From NCBI RefSeq assembly GCF_027920545.1, contig NZ_CP115859.1:1792001-1856000 (forward strand): a DNA stretch of 64,000 bases, given 5' to 3'. The translations under genes and the position numbers were made by a program. The DNA is from Chryseobacterium camelliae. Its GTDB lineage: Bacteria > Bacteroidota > Bacteroidia > Flavobacteriales > Weeksellaceae. This document shows, piece after piece, positions 57,166 to 64,000 of the stretch. Under the pieces are notes generated by a model. The model saw only the letters and a program-made list of their open reading frames with translations. It made no database searches and was not told the origin of the DNA. The first letter of the stretch is position 1. Every line of letters begins with the position of its first letter.

Positions 57166-57923
57166 CACTTATTGTATCGGCAATCGGCTTAGGCTTCGCA
57201 TCCGGGTTTCACTGTATCGGAATGTGTGGTCCTATTGCTTTGTCGATGGGATTAACCAAAAAGCAAGCAACCAATTACTACCTTCAGAATCTAACATATC
57301 AATTCGGAAGAATCATCACTTACTCTCTTTTGGGAGCTCTCTTAGGAATTATTGGTGAAGGGTTTGAAATGGCAGGTTTTCAAAAGTATTTAACTATTTT
57401 GGTCGGAGTTCTGTTGATTATCATGGCCTTATTTTCCTTTGGAGGAAAAGATTTTGCTTCAAAGATTCCTTTCTTTTCTAAATTCCTGTTTTCCGTAAAA
57501 TCGAACCTAGGAAAACTCCTTCAGAAAGCAGATTACCGTTCCAGATTTACTACGGGAATTCTCAATGGTTTTTTACCTTGCGGAATGGTTTATATGGCAT
57601 TAACGGCAAGCTTGGCAAGCGGAGGAATCTGGCAGGGAGCATTATATATGTCTCTATTTGGCTTAGGAACTCTCCCGTTTATGTTTGCCGTTGTTTTGGT
57701 CGGAAATCTCATGAATCAGGCTTTTAGAGTCAAAGTTTTAAAAGTAATTCCAATGGTAATGATCGTTTTGGGAGGATTATTCATTCTTCGCGGTTTGGAA
57801 CTCGGAATTCCCTATATCTCTCCACCCGCAGAAGCAATGTCGGTTTCCAAAGATAACCAGGGAGACTGCCATTTGCCCGGAGATCACAGCACACACAAAC
57901 ACAGCAATGTCAATTGTCATTAA
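57156..57923 (+). CDS. SafE/DsbD-like membrane protein with His/Cys-rich tail, cbb3-linked
   Basis: 255 aa with six or more membrane helices of the sulfite exporter TauE/SafE-DsbD_2 family, starting GFHCIGMCGPIAL (metal-like His/Cys). GFLPCGMVYMAL is a second Cys-containing motif. The last 20 residues (236-255) carry five His and two Cys, a likely metal-binding tail. Genes of this type follow ccoGH in many Bacteroidota and probably handle copper for oxidase maturation (inference). Confidence 0.85.
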   Translation: MEIALIVSAIGLGFASGFHCIGMCGPIALSMGLTKKQATNYYLQNLTYQFGRIITYSLLGALLGIIGEGFEMAGFQKYLTILVGVLLIIMALFSFGGKDFASKIPFFSKFLFSVKSNLGKLLQKADYRSRFTTGILNGFLPCGMVYMALTASLASGGIWQGALYMSLFGLGTLPFMFAVVLVGNLMNQAFRVKVLKVIPMVMIVLGGLFILRGLELGIPYISPPAEAMSVSKDNQGDCHLPGDHSTHKHSNVNCH

Positions 57924-57946
57924 TTTATAAAAAACAAATACACTCT

Positions 57947-58702
57947 ATGAAAAAGATTTTATTTTTACTTGTAATCACCCTTATTACTCTGCAATCCTGT
58001 ACGGTGAATTCAGAAATCGTTTATCATAAAGATGCAGCATCGACTACATTCATGGATGTTGACATGAAGGAAGCGATGACAATGTTCAAATCCATGATGC
58101 CCGATTCTCTGCAAAAAGACAAAAATGAACTTGCCGAATTGGAAAAACTTCCAAAAACATGGACGAGCCTTTACGACATGGAGAAAAAAGAAGGTAAGTT
58201 AAAAACTACCAACCCGGATTCCATCAAAATCATGAAAAAAATATTCATGAAATCTAATTTTGACAAAAATGAGCTTGTCGGTTTTTCTATGAAAATGGAT
58301 CATTTTACAAAAGCAGATTACGGCACAGTAAGTGATATGTCAAAAAAAGACAAACTCCCTGTTGATCAGATGGCATTCAATGTTTGGGATGGGAAGACTC
58401 TTACGATAGATACCGAAAATTTAAATATCAATAGCTTTAAAGATCTTCTTTCAGGAAAAGGACTTCCCGGAGAAGATGATACTACCGAATCTTCCTCATC
58501 CATGATGAAAATGATGCTGAAAAAGATGAGTACGACTTTAAAATTCGAGAATAAGATAAAATCCATTACAGGCAAACACAACTGGATCACCAAAGTAGAC
58601 GATCATACTATAAAGGTTGATTACAACCTGGATGAAATGTTGGGAGACTCCCAAAAGCAACTTACCAACTCAGATAAAAAAATAGTTATCGTTACTGAAT
58701 AA
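57947..58702 (+). CDS. Met-rich lipoprotein of unknown function
   Basis: 251 aa with lipobox LQSC (Cys18). About 8% Met, with clusters such as MKEAMTMFKSMMPDS and SSSSMMKMMLKKMS. No domain recognised. It directly follows the SafE-like gene and ends the cco string before a terminator. An ATG 33 nt upstream within the SafE stop region is less likely because it would precede the signal peptide. Copper handling is a guess from the Met content and context. Confidence 0.7.
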   Translation: MKKILFLLVITLITLQSCTVNSEIVYHKDAASTTFMDVDMKEAMTMFKSMMPDSLQKDKNELAELEKLPKTWTSLYDMEKKEGKLKTTNPDSIKIMKKIFMKSNFDKNELVGFSMKMDHFTKADYGTVSDMSKKDKLPVDQMAFNVWDGKTLTIDTENLNINSFKDLLSGKGLPGEDDTTESSSSMMKMMLKKMSTTLKFENKIKSITGKHNWITKVDDHTIKVDYNLDEMLGDSQKQLTNSDKKIVIVTE

Positions 58703-58708
58703 AAAAAC

Positions 58709-58737
58709 AAACCACCGCAAATTGCAGTGGTTTTATA
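58709..58737. terminator. terminator between cco string and serS
   Basis: AAACCACCGCAA (58709-58720) pairs with TTGCAGTGGTTT (58722-58733) with one mismatch near the loop, flanked by As and Ts; probably bidirectional. Confidence 0.75.
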
Positions 58738-58754
58738 TTTAAGTAAGCTTAATA

Positions 58755-60023
58755 TTAATTAATCAAATCGAATTTTGCATATTCGGCAATCTTCTTAGGA
58801 AGCTTAATTCCTTCTGCAGTTTGATTGTTCTCAAGCAAAGCCGCCATTATTCTTGGCAACGCCATCGCAGAACCATTTAAGGTATGAACCAATTGAGATT
58901 TACCATCCGCTTTATAACGGCATTTCAATCTGTTGGCCTGGAAAGTTTCAAAGTTAGAAACTGAGCTTACTTCCAGCCACATTTCCTGAGCCGCACTCCA
59001 TACTTCAAAATCATACGTCATCGCAGAAGCAAAGCCTGTATCTCCTCCACAAAGTCTTAATACTCTGTAAGGAAGTTCAAGATCGGTCAAAATCTCCTTG
59101 ATGTGCTCCACCATTTCTTCCAAAACAGCATAAGAATTCTCCGGTTTTTCAATTCTTACGATTTCTACCTTCTCAAACTGGTGAAGACGGTTCAATCCTC
59201 TTACATGAGCCCCGTAGCTTCCCGCTTCTCTTCTGTAGCACTGAGAGAATGCCGTATTTTTAATCGGAAGATCTTTTTCATCCAACAAAACATCACGGTA
59301 TAAATTCGTCACAGGAACTTCCGCTGTAGGAATTAAATACAAATCATCGGCTCCAACATGGTACATCTGACCTTCCTTATCCGGCAATTGTCCCGTTCCA
59401 TATCCGGAAGCTTCATTCACAACGTGAGGAGGATTTACTTCCATATATCCTTTCTCAACATTTTTATCTAAGAAATACTGAACCAAAGCTCTCTGCAATC
59501 TTGCTCCTTTTCCTAAATACACAGGGAAACCGGCTCCGGCAATTTTTACACCCAATTCAAAATCGATAAGGTTATATTTTTTTGCCAGTTCCCAGTGAGG
59601 AATTGCTCCTTCTCCTAATCCTTCCACATCATGAGACTGATAAATGATTACATTATCATCTGCAGAAGCCCCGCTTTTCACCAATTCATTCGGAATGTTA
59701 GGAAGCTGATACAAAATATCCAGTAAAGCTTTTTCTTTTACATCCAACTGAGATTTCAATTCCGACGTCGACTCTTTATATTGTGCTGTTTTAGATTTTG
59801 CAGATTCAGCTTCTTCTTTTTTACCTTCTTTCATCAATATCCCGATTTCTTTGGAGATTTTATTGATTTCGGAAAGCTGGGAATCTAGTTCAAACTGAAT
59901 TTTTTTTCTTTCTTCGTCAGTAGCAATAGCCTCGTCTACCAACTCAAGATTCTTGAATTGTCTTTTTTTAAGACCTTCTAAAACGCGTTCCTTGTTGTCG
60001 CGCAAAAAATTGACTTGTAACAT
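58755..60023 (-). CDS. serS: seryl-tRNA synthetase
   Basis: 422 aa class II synthetase. An N-terminal coiled-coil arm (about 28-105) binds tRNA-Ser; motif 2 is FSQCYRREAGSYGAHVRGLNRLHQF and motif 3 lies near NGSAMALPRIMAALLENNQ. TAEVPVTNLYRD is the serine-site segment. A -7 box TAAATTTG lies at 60110-60103, so the leader of about 75 nt carries the repeat below. Confidence 0.97.
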   Translation of the reverse strand: MLQVNFLRDNKERVLEGLKKRQFKNLELVDEAIATDEERKKIQFELDSQLSEINKISKEIGILMKEGKKEEAESAKSKTAQYKESTSELKSQLDVKEKALLDILYQLPNIPNELVKSGASADDNVIIYQSHDVEGLGEGAIPHWELAKKYNLIDFELGVKIAGAGFPVYLGKGARLQRALVQYFLDKNVEKGYMEVNPPHVVNEASGYGTGQLPDKEGQMYHVGADDLYLIPTAEVPVTNLYRDVLLDEKDLPIKNTAFSQCYRREAGSYGAHVRGLNRLHQFEKVEIVRIEKPENSYAVLEEMVEHIKEILTDLELPYRVLRLCGGDTGFASAMTYDFEVWSAAQEMWLEVSSVSNFETFQANRLKCRYKADGKSQLVHTLNGSAMALPRIMAALLENNQTAEGIKLPKKIAEYAKFDLIN

Positions 60024-60096
60024 AAAAGTTTATGGTTTAAAAGTTTAAGGTTTAAGGTCGAGTTACTTAAAACTTTGAACCCCGAACTTTAAACTG
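60024..60096. repeat. GTTTAAG-word repeat in the serS leader
   Basis: The plus strand reads GTTTATGGTTTAAAAG, TTTAAGGTTTAAGG, then CTTAAAACTTTGAACC and GAACTTTAAAC, so GTTTAA words are repeated directly on the left and inversely on the right. The block can fold as an imperfect hairpin in the serS mRNA leader. Confidence 0.6.
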
Positions 60097-60113
60097 TTCG
60101 TGCAAATTTAAGA

Positions 60114-60620
60114 TTATTTTATGATTGTAACCACATTCGGCTCATTAGGGACTTTCGAGAATTTCAAAACCTTATTGTAATAGACTTTCGAAACTTCAAA
60201 AACCGAAGGGTTTATTCTGTAGAAAATTTCCAGTGTGTCAATATCTACAGGTGCCGTTGTTGTTTCTGATGTTTTTTTGGTCAGAGAAACCTGAATTTCG
60301 GAGCGATACATTTTATTTTCAGGATCACTGTCATCATAAAGTTCTCTTCTAGCTCCTGCAATATACTCTATATAGTAAATAGAATTATCAAGCGTTTTAC
60401 GGTTAAAAGCAACGTTAGCAATATCATTATCCGCCAATTCATCATTCAGTGTAACTCCTGTATAAGAACCAATTTCAATTGGATTTAGCAAGTCTTTACC
60501 CGAAGCGTCTTTTATGTACAGATTAAAAATCTGATCAATTTTCTGTAAAGAATCATCATCACTTCTGCAGCTTAGAAGTGTTGCCAAACCGATTAGTATT
60601 CCCCAAAAAGATTTCTTCAT
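60114..60620 (-). CDS. lipoprotein of unknown function
   Basis: 168 aa with lipobox LLSC (Cys18), followed by RSDDDS, an acidic linker. The mature part is beta-rich without recognised motifs (YYIEYIAGARRELYDDSDPENK near the middle). Probably outer-membrane anchored. It lies between asnB and serS and may be transcribed with asnB (33-nt gap). Function unknown. Confidence 0.75.
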   Translation of the reverse strand: MKKSFWGILIGLATLLSCRSDDDSLQKIDQIFNLYIKDASGKDLLNPIEIGSYTGVTLNDELADNDIANVAFNRKTLDNSIYYIEYIAGARRELYDDSDPENKMYRSEIQVSLTKKTSETTTAPVDIDTLEIFYRINPSVFEVSKVYYNKVLKFSKVPNEPNVVTIIK

Positions 60621-60653
60621 ATGACAAAGGTAAAATATTAATTTCTAGTCTGC

Positions 60654-62555
60654 TTACTGATTTTCAAAATATTTCTGGTACCACAACTCAAAAGTTACAA
60701 GCTGCCAGATTTTTACACTTGCATATACTTCATTCTGATTTCCCCACCATTCATCAATAATATCAGCATTGAAAAAGTTTCTTTTTTTAAGACTTTCCAG
60801 GTTTTCTTTGATAAAATCTCTTACTCTTTCTTCACTTTTAATAAAATAATATAAAGGAAAAGAAAATCCTTTTTTTGGCATATTCAAAACTTCTTCAGGA
60901 AGATATTTTTCAGCAACCTTTCTCAATAACGGCTTATTCTGAAACCCATTATATCTCAGGTTTTCGGGAAGAACAGAAATAAAATCAATCAGCTTGTTAC
61001 TTAAATACGGGTAACGAAATTCTACTCCATATTTCATCGCACTTAAATCGTCTCTAAAGACATGATGCGACGAAAGTGAGTATTTTATATCATACTCAAA
61101 ATATCCTGAATAATCTTTAGTTTCACTGAGATGATAAGGTTTAAGATCCGGATTAATATGTTTAAAAATCTCGGGTTTAAAAACAGATTTTGCCTCAGAA
61201 GGTTTCATCCCGACCTGACTTTGCCTGAAAAAATCGAACATCGTATCCTGGGAAAAATAATTTTTAACCTTTTTTGAAAACCGGCCCTGTGTAAAAATAA
61301 AATGTCTGATCCCGTTAAAATTCTTCAGGAAAAGCCATTTTTTAAGCTTTAAAGAATGGGAATATCCCGCAAAAAGCTCATCTGCACCATTTCCGCTTAA
61401 CACCACTTTAAAACCTAAATTTTTAGCATATTCGGACGCATTCATCAATACTTCGAGACTGCTGTAAGGTTCCTCAAAATGCTGAATATTTTCTTTAAGC
61501 TGTGCTAGAACCTCTTCATCACTGACTTTTTTTACATGATGATTGATGTTAAGATTTTTTGCAACAAGTGACGCATTTTTCACTTCCTCTTCCGAGAATT
61601 GATAAGAAATCGTAAATGCATTAATATCATCTTTAAAAGGTTTTGATTTGGAAGTAATCAAAGTCGAATCAATTCCACCGCTCATCATGCTTGCCACAGG
61701 AACATCAGCATGAAGCTGCTCAGAAACACTTTCAGCAAGCAGAGCATCAATTTTTTGAACAGCTTCCTCTTCTGAAATAGAAGAATCCGTTTTTAAGGAC
61801 AGTACCCAAAATTTTTCTTTTACAATTTCTTGATTCCTGAGATCAATACTCATAAAAGAACCCGGTTCCAGTGAAAAAATATGTTGAAAACAGGTTTCAG
61901 GAGCTAATGCTGTCTGAAACAGAAAGTTGGTATACACTCCATTCCAGTTGATTTCAGGTTTTACAAACTCATTTTTCAGCAGTGCTTTTATTTCTGATGC
62001 CCAGATCAATCCGTTTTCGTTTTTAGAGTAAAATAATGGTTTCAATCCTACCCTGTCTCTCCCGAGAATAATTTTTTGCTTTTCCAGATCAACAATACAA
62101 ATGGAAAACATTCCGTCGAGCTTTGCAAACATGGAAGTTCCCCATTCTATATACGATTTGAGAATAACTTCCGTATCGGAATGGCTTTCAAACTGATAGC
62201 TTAAAGCCTTAAGCTCTTCTCTGAGTTTTTTAAAATTATAAATTTCCCCGTTGAAAGTAATGACGATTTTTTCATCTTTAGCAAGCATCGGTTGATGTCC
62301 TTTTTCAGAAAGATCAAGAATCGAAAGCCTTCTGAAACCTAAAGCAATTTTTGAGTTTTTTTCCTGTAAAATAGGGAATTGTGCTTTAATCTTTTCCGTA
62401 GAATCATTTCCCGAAAAATTCCTTCCTTCAAAACCATCAGACAGCCAGAATCCTTCATCATCGGGACCGCGATGTCTGATCGACTGATTCATCTCTGTAA
62501 TATTTTTAGATGAAATATTTTTATGAAATGAATAATAACCGCAAATTCCGCACAT
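60654..62555 (-). CDS. asnB: glutamine-hydrolysing asparagine synthase
   Basis: 633 aa. N-terminal class II glutamine amidotransferase with catalytic Cys2 (MCGICGYYSF) and RHRGPDDEG; C-terminal ATP-PPase synthase domain with the PP-loop SGGIDS in ASMMSGGIDSTLI (about 295) and LSGNGADELFAGYSHS. In this context (flippase, glycosyltransferase) it resembles the asparagine-synthase-like genes of polysaccharide clusters that amidate sugar carboxyls; plain asparagine synthesis is equally possible. Confidence 0.9.
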   Translation of the reverse strand: MCGICGYYSFHKNISSKNITEMNQSIRHRGPDDEGFWLSDGFEGRNFSGNDSTEKIKAQFPILQEKNSKIALGFRRLSILDLSEKGHQPMLAKDEKIVITFNGEIYNFKKLREELKALSYQFESHSDTEVILKSYIEWGTSMFAKLDGMFSICIVDLEKQKIILGRDRVGLKPLFYSKNENGLIWASEIKALLKNEFVKPEINWNGVYTNFLFQTALAPETCFQHIFSLEPGSFMSIDLRNQEIVKEKFWVLSLKTDSSISEEEAVQKIDALLAESVSEQLHADVPVASMMSGGIDSTLITSKSKPFKDDINAFTISYQFSEEEVKNASLVAKNLNINHHVKKVSDEEVLAQLKENIQHFEEPYSSLEVLMNASEYAKNLGFKVVLSGNGADELFAGYSHSLKLKKWLFLKNFNGIRHFIFTQGRFSKKVKNYFSQDTMFDFFRQSQVGMKPSEAKSVFKPEIFKHINPDLKPYHLSETKDYSGYFEYDIKYSLSSHHVFRDDLSAMKYGVEFRYPYLSNKLIDFISVLPENLRYNGFQNKPLLRKVAEKYLPEEVLNMPKKGFSFPLYYFIKSEERVRDFIKENLESLKKRNFFNADIIDEWWGNQNEVYASVKIWQLVTFELWYQKYFENQ

Positions 62556-62618
62556 AATTCTGATTTTGAAAAGTAAAAATAAGCAAAAGCCTTGATTTTC
62601 TAAAAATTGAATGGTGAT

Positions 62619-63872
62619 TTACTTCTTTATCAATTTTTCTTTAGCTAAACGAATATCTTCTCTGGTAATCAGATAATCCTGAATTCTGAAATCTGTAGAA
62701 CGGTAAAATTTCAGGAACAGAAGCAAAGCAGAGACCGAATACGATAAAGCAGTCACCATACAAGCTCCGAAAATTCCGTATTTCGGGATCAGCAAGAAAG
62801 AAAAAGCAAGAGTTACCATCAATCCGACTATCGATTTTATATTCAAAATTTTTAATTCTTTAATTGCCGAAAAATAATAGCCTATCATATCACTGATGGC
62901 AATGGCAAAAATCCCCGGAGATAAAAGCAACATAATCTCTTTTGTTCCCCTGAACGCTTTTCCGAAAATCATTTCATAAACCGAACCCGGAATGATAATA
63001 ATTCCCAATAAAAAAATCAGCATCAACATAAATGAAAGCTTCAATGAAGATTTTGTTTTAAGGATTGATTCTTCCCTGCTTTTGCTGTTAACGACATCTG
63101 AGTATAGAATTACGGCAATACTTCTTGTAATCATCCAAATGGCTTCTGAAAAGGTAATTCCTATTGAAAAAATACCTACACTTCCGATTCCTTCAAAATG
63201 TTCAAGGAAGTAAAAGGAAAGCCTGTAATTCAAAAACTGAACAAAAGCACTGAGCTGGGTTTTCCAGCCATACTCGAACATGCTTTTAAATACTTTTTTT
63301 GACAAAGAAATCTCGGAAATTTTACATTTTCTGATCACCTGGAAAAAACTCGTAAAAAACAGAAACACCAGACAACAAATCTGTGCCCCAAAATACACTG
63401 AGACCTCTTTCAGCTTTAGAATATAAATAAAGATCACGATGAAAATAATGTGTACAAGCTGTTGCAAAACCGTATACACATTAAATAATCTAATATTTTG
63501 AGTTCCGACAAAAAGATTGACATTGACGGATAACAATGCTGAAAAAACTGAAATCCCGATCAAATAAACCAAATAATCCGCCTGAATATCTGCAAAACTG
63601 AACACAACAGGAATTAGAATTCCCATAACGACAGACCAGATATAAGAATATACTAAAATCTGCTCTGTCTTAAATTTTGAAGCGAAATAAGAAGTACTGC
63701 TTCCTGCGAAAATACTGCTGAAAAAGCTTACGATTGCTGCATTGGCGATCACAATCGAAATCGTTCCTTTTCCTTCACTTCCCCACATATTGGTAGAAAA
63801 AATCACCAATCCGAAACTTAGAATCAGAATGAGAAAACGTGAAATAAAAGTTTTGACAACAGTGAGTTGCAT
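62619..63872 (-). CDS. polysaccharide flippase (Wzx/MATE-like)
   Basis: 417 aa almost entirely of about 12 membrane helices, starting VVKTFISRFLILILSFGLVIFS. GSEGKGTISIVIANAAI near 32-48 and the repeating helix pattern fit the Wzx/PST O-antigen and capsule flippase family. Translocates undecaprenyl-linked oligosaccharide to the periplasm. It follows the truncated glycosyltransferase by 5 nt, so both are in one operon of a surface polysaccharide locus. Confidence 0.85.
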   Translation of the reverse strand: MQLTVVKTFISRFLILILSFGLVIFSTNMWGSEGKGTISIVIANAAIVSFFSSIFAGSSTSYFASKFKTEQILVYSYIWSVVMGILIPVVFSFADIQADYLVYLIGISVFSALLSVNVNLFVGTQNIRLFNVYTVLQQLVHIIFIVIFIYILKLKEVSVYFGAQICCLVFLFFTSFFQVIRKCKISEISLSKKVFKSMFEYGWKTQLSAFVQFLNYRLSFYFLEHFEGIGSVGIFSIGITFSEAIWMITRSIAVILYSDVVNSKSREESILKTKSSLKLSFMLMLIFLLGIIIIPGSVYEMIFGKAFRGTKEIMLLLSPGIFAIAISDMIGYYFSAIKELKILNIKSIVGLMVTLAFSFLLIPKYGIFGACMVTALSYSVSALLLFLKFYRSTDFRIQDYLITREDIRLAKEKLIKK

Positions 63873-63877
63873 GGTAG

Positions 63878-64000
63878 TTATTTAATAGATTTTTTCACAA
63901 AATCAACGAAAGAATTCCGGATTACTTTCCAATTGTATTTTTCTTCAAATGCTTTTCGGGCATTGATCGCATGCGCGTAATAATGTTCCGGATTCCGGAT
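63878..64000 (-). CDS. C-terminal end of a glycosyltransferase (partial)
   Basis: The last 40 codons of a leftward gene cut by the window edge: NPEHYYAHAINARKAFEEKY then NWKVIRNSFVDFVKKSIK before TAA at 63880-63878. ARKAFEEKYNW is typical of the C-terminal helix of family 4 glycosyltransferases. Five nucleotides separate it from the flippase start. Confidence 0.6.
   Translation of the reverse strand: MRNPEHYYAHAINARKAFEEKYNWKVIRNSFVDFVKKSIK

Overview
The window is a piece of a low-GC Bacteroidota chromosome, most likely of the Chryseobacterium type (Flavobacteriia). Evidence: promoters of the form TTTG-N19..24-TAnnTTTG, almost no Shine-Dalgarno sites, a type IX secretion sorting domain, a fused CcoNO terminal oxidase, a flexirubin-type tyrosine ammonia-lyase, and Bacteroidota-style operons (ileS-dksA-like-lspA; thiS-C-tenI-D-E-G-H-F). 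No rRNA, tRNA, CRISPR array, insertion sequence or prophage was recognised. Most genes are core metabolism, so the unusual content lies in regulatory DNA, repeats and a few motif changes.

Layout. 1-5 kb: edge of a flexirubin-type pigment locus (tyrosine ammonia-lyase, halogenase-like flavoprotein, PaaK-like acyl-CoA ligase). 5-12.4 kb: ileS, a DksA-like protein, two small proteins, lspA, sanA-like, then a 300-bp tandem duplication carrying a second copy of the trpS promoter and start codon, and trpS. 12.4-16.2 kb: HAD phosphatase with a 44-aa gene upstream, ECF sigma factor, a secreted protein, and metK behind a SAM-II riboswitch. 16.2-18.9 kb: divergent oxyR/catalase pair. 18.9-21.6 kb: crotonase, dCMP deaminase, XerD and Nudix genes. 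21.6-27.9 kb: envelope lipoproteins, hydroxyacid dehydrogenase, thioesterase, HU-CCDC81 protein. 28.2-31.2 kb: TPP-riboswitch-controlled TonB-dependent receptor and a WG-repeat protein. 31.6-37 kb: acnB followed by a second, mitochondrial-type aconitase. 37-44.1 kb: complete thiamine biosynthesis operon behind a second TPP riboswitch, interrupted by two copies of a dispersed repeat. 44.2-48.2 kb: T9SS-secreted protein, RluA-type pseudouridine synthase, panB. 48.3-58.7 kb: Crp/Fnr regulator divergent from a cbb3 oxidase assembly and structural cluster (ccoI, S, NO, Q, P, G, H, SafE-like). 58.8-64 kb: serS and the edge of a polysaccharide cluster (asnB, flippase, truncated glycosyltransferase).

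Connections. The two TPP riboswitches couple outer-membrane uptake to de novo thiamine synthesis. The Crp/Fnr regulator, the cbb3 operon and the second aconitase share a TGAC-N4-RTCA palindrome in their upstream DNA, suggesting one regulon. OxyR with both redox cysteines faces the catalase. The most checkable oddities are an isoleucyl-tRNA synthetase whose HIGH motif reads GIHH, the duplicated trpS leader, and the repeats inside the thiamine operon. I found no convincing wholly new multi-gene system.
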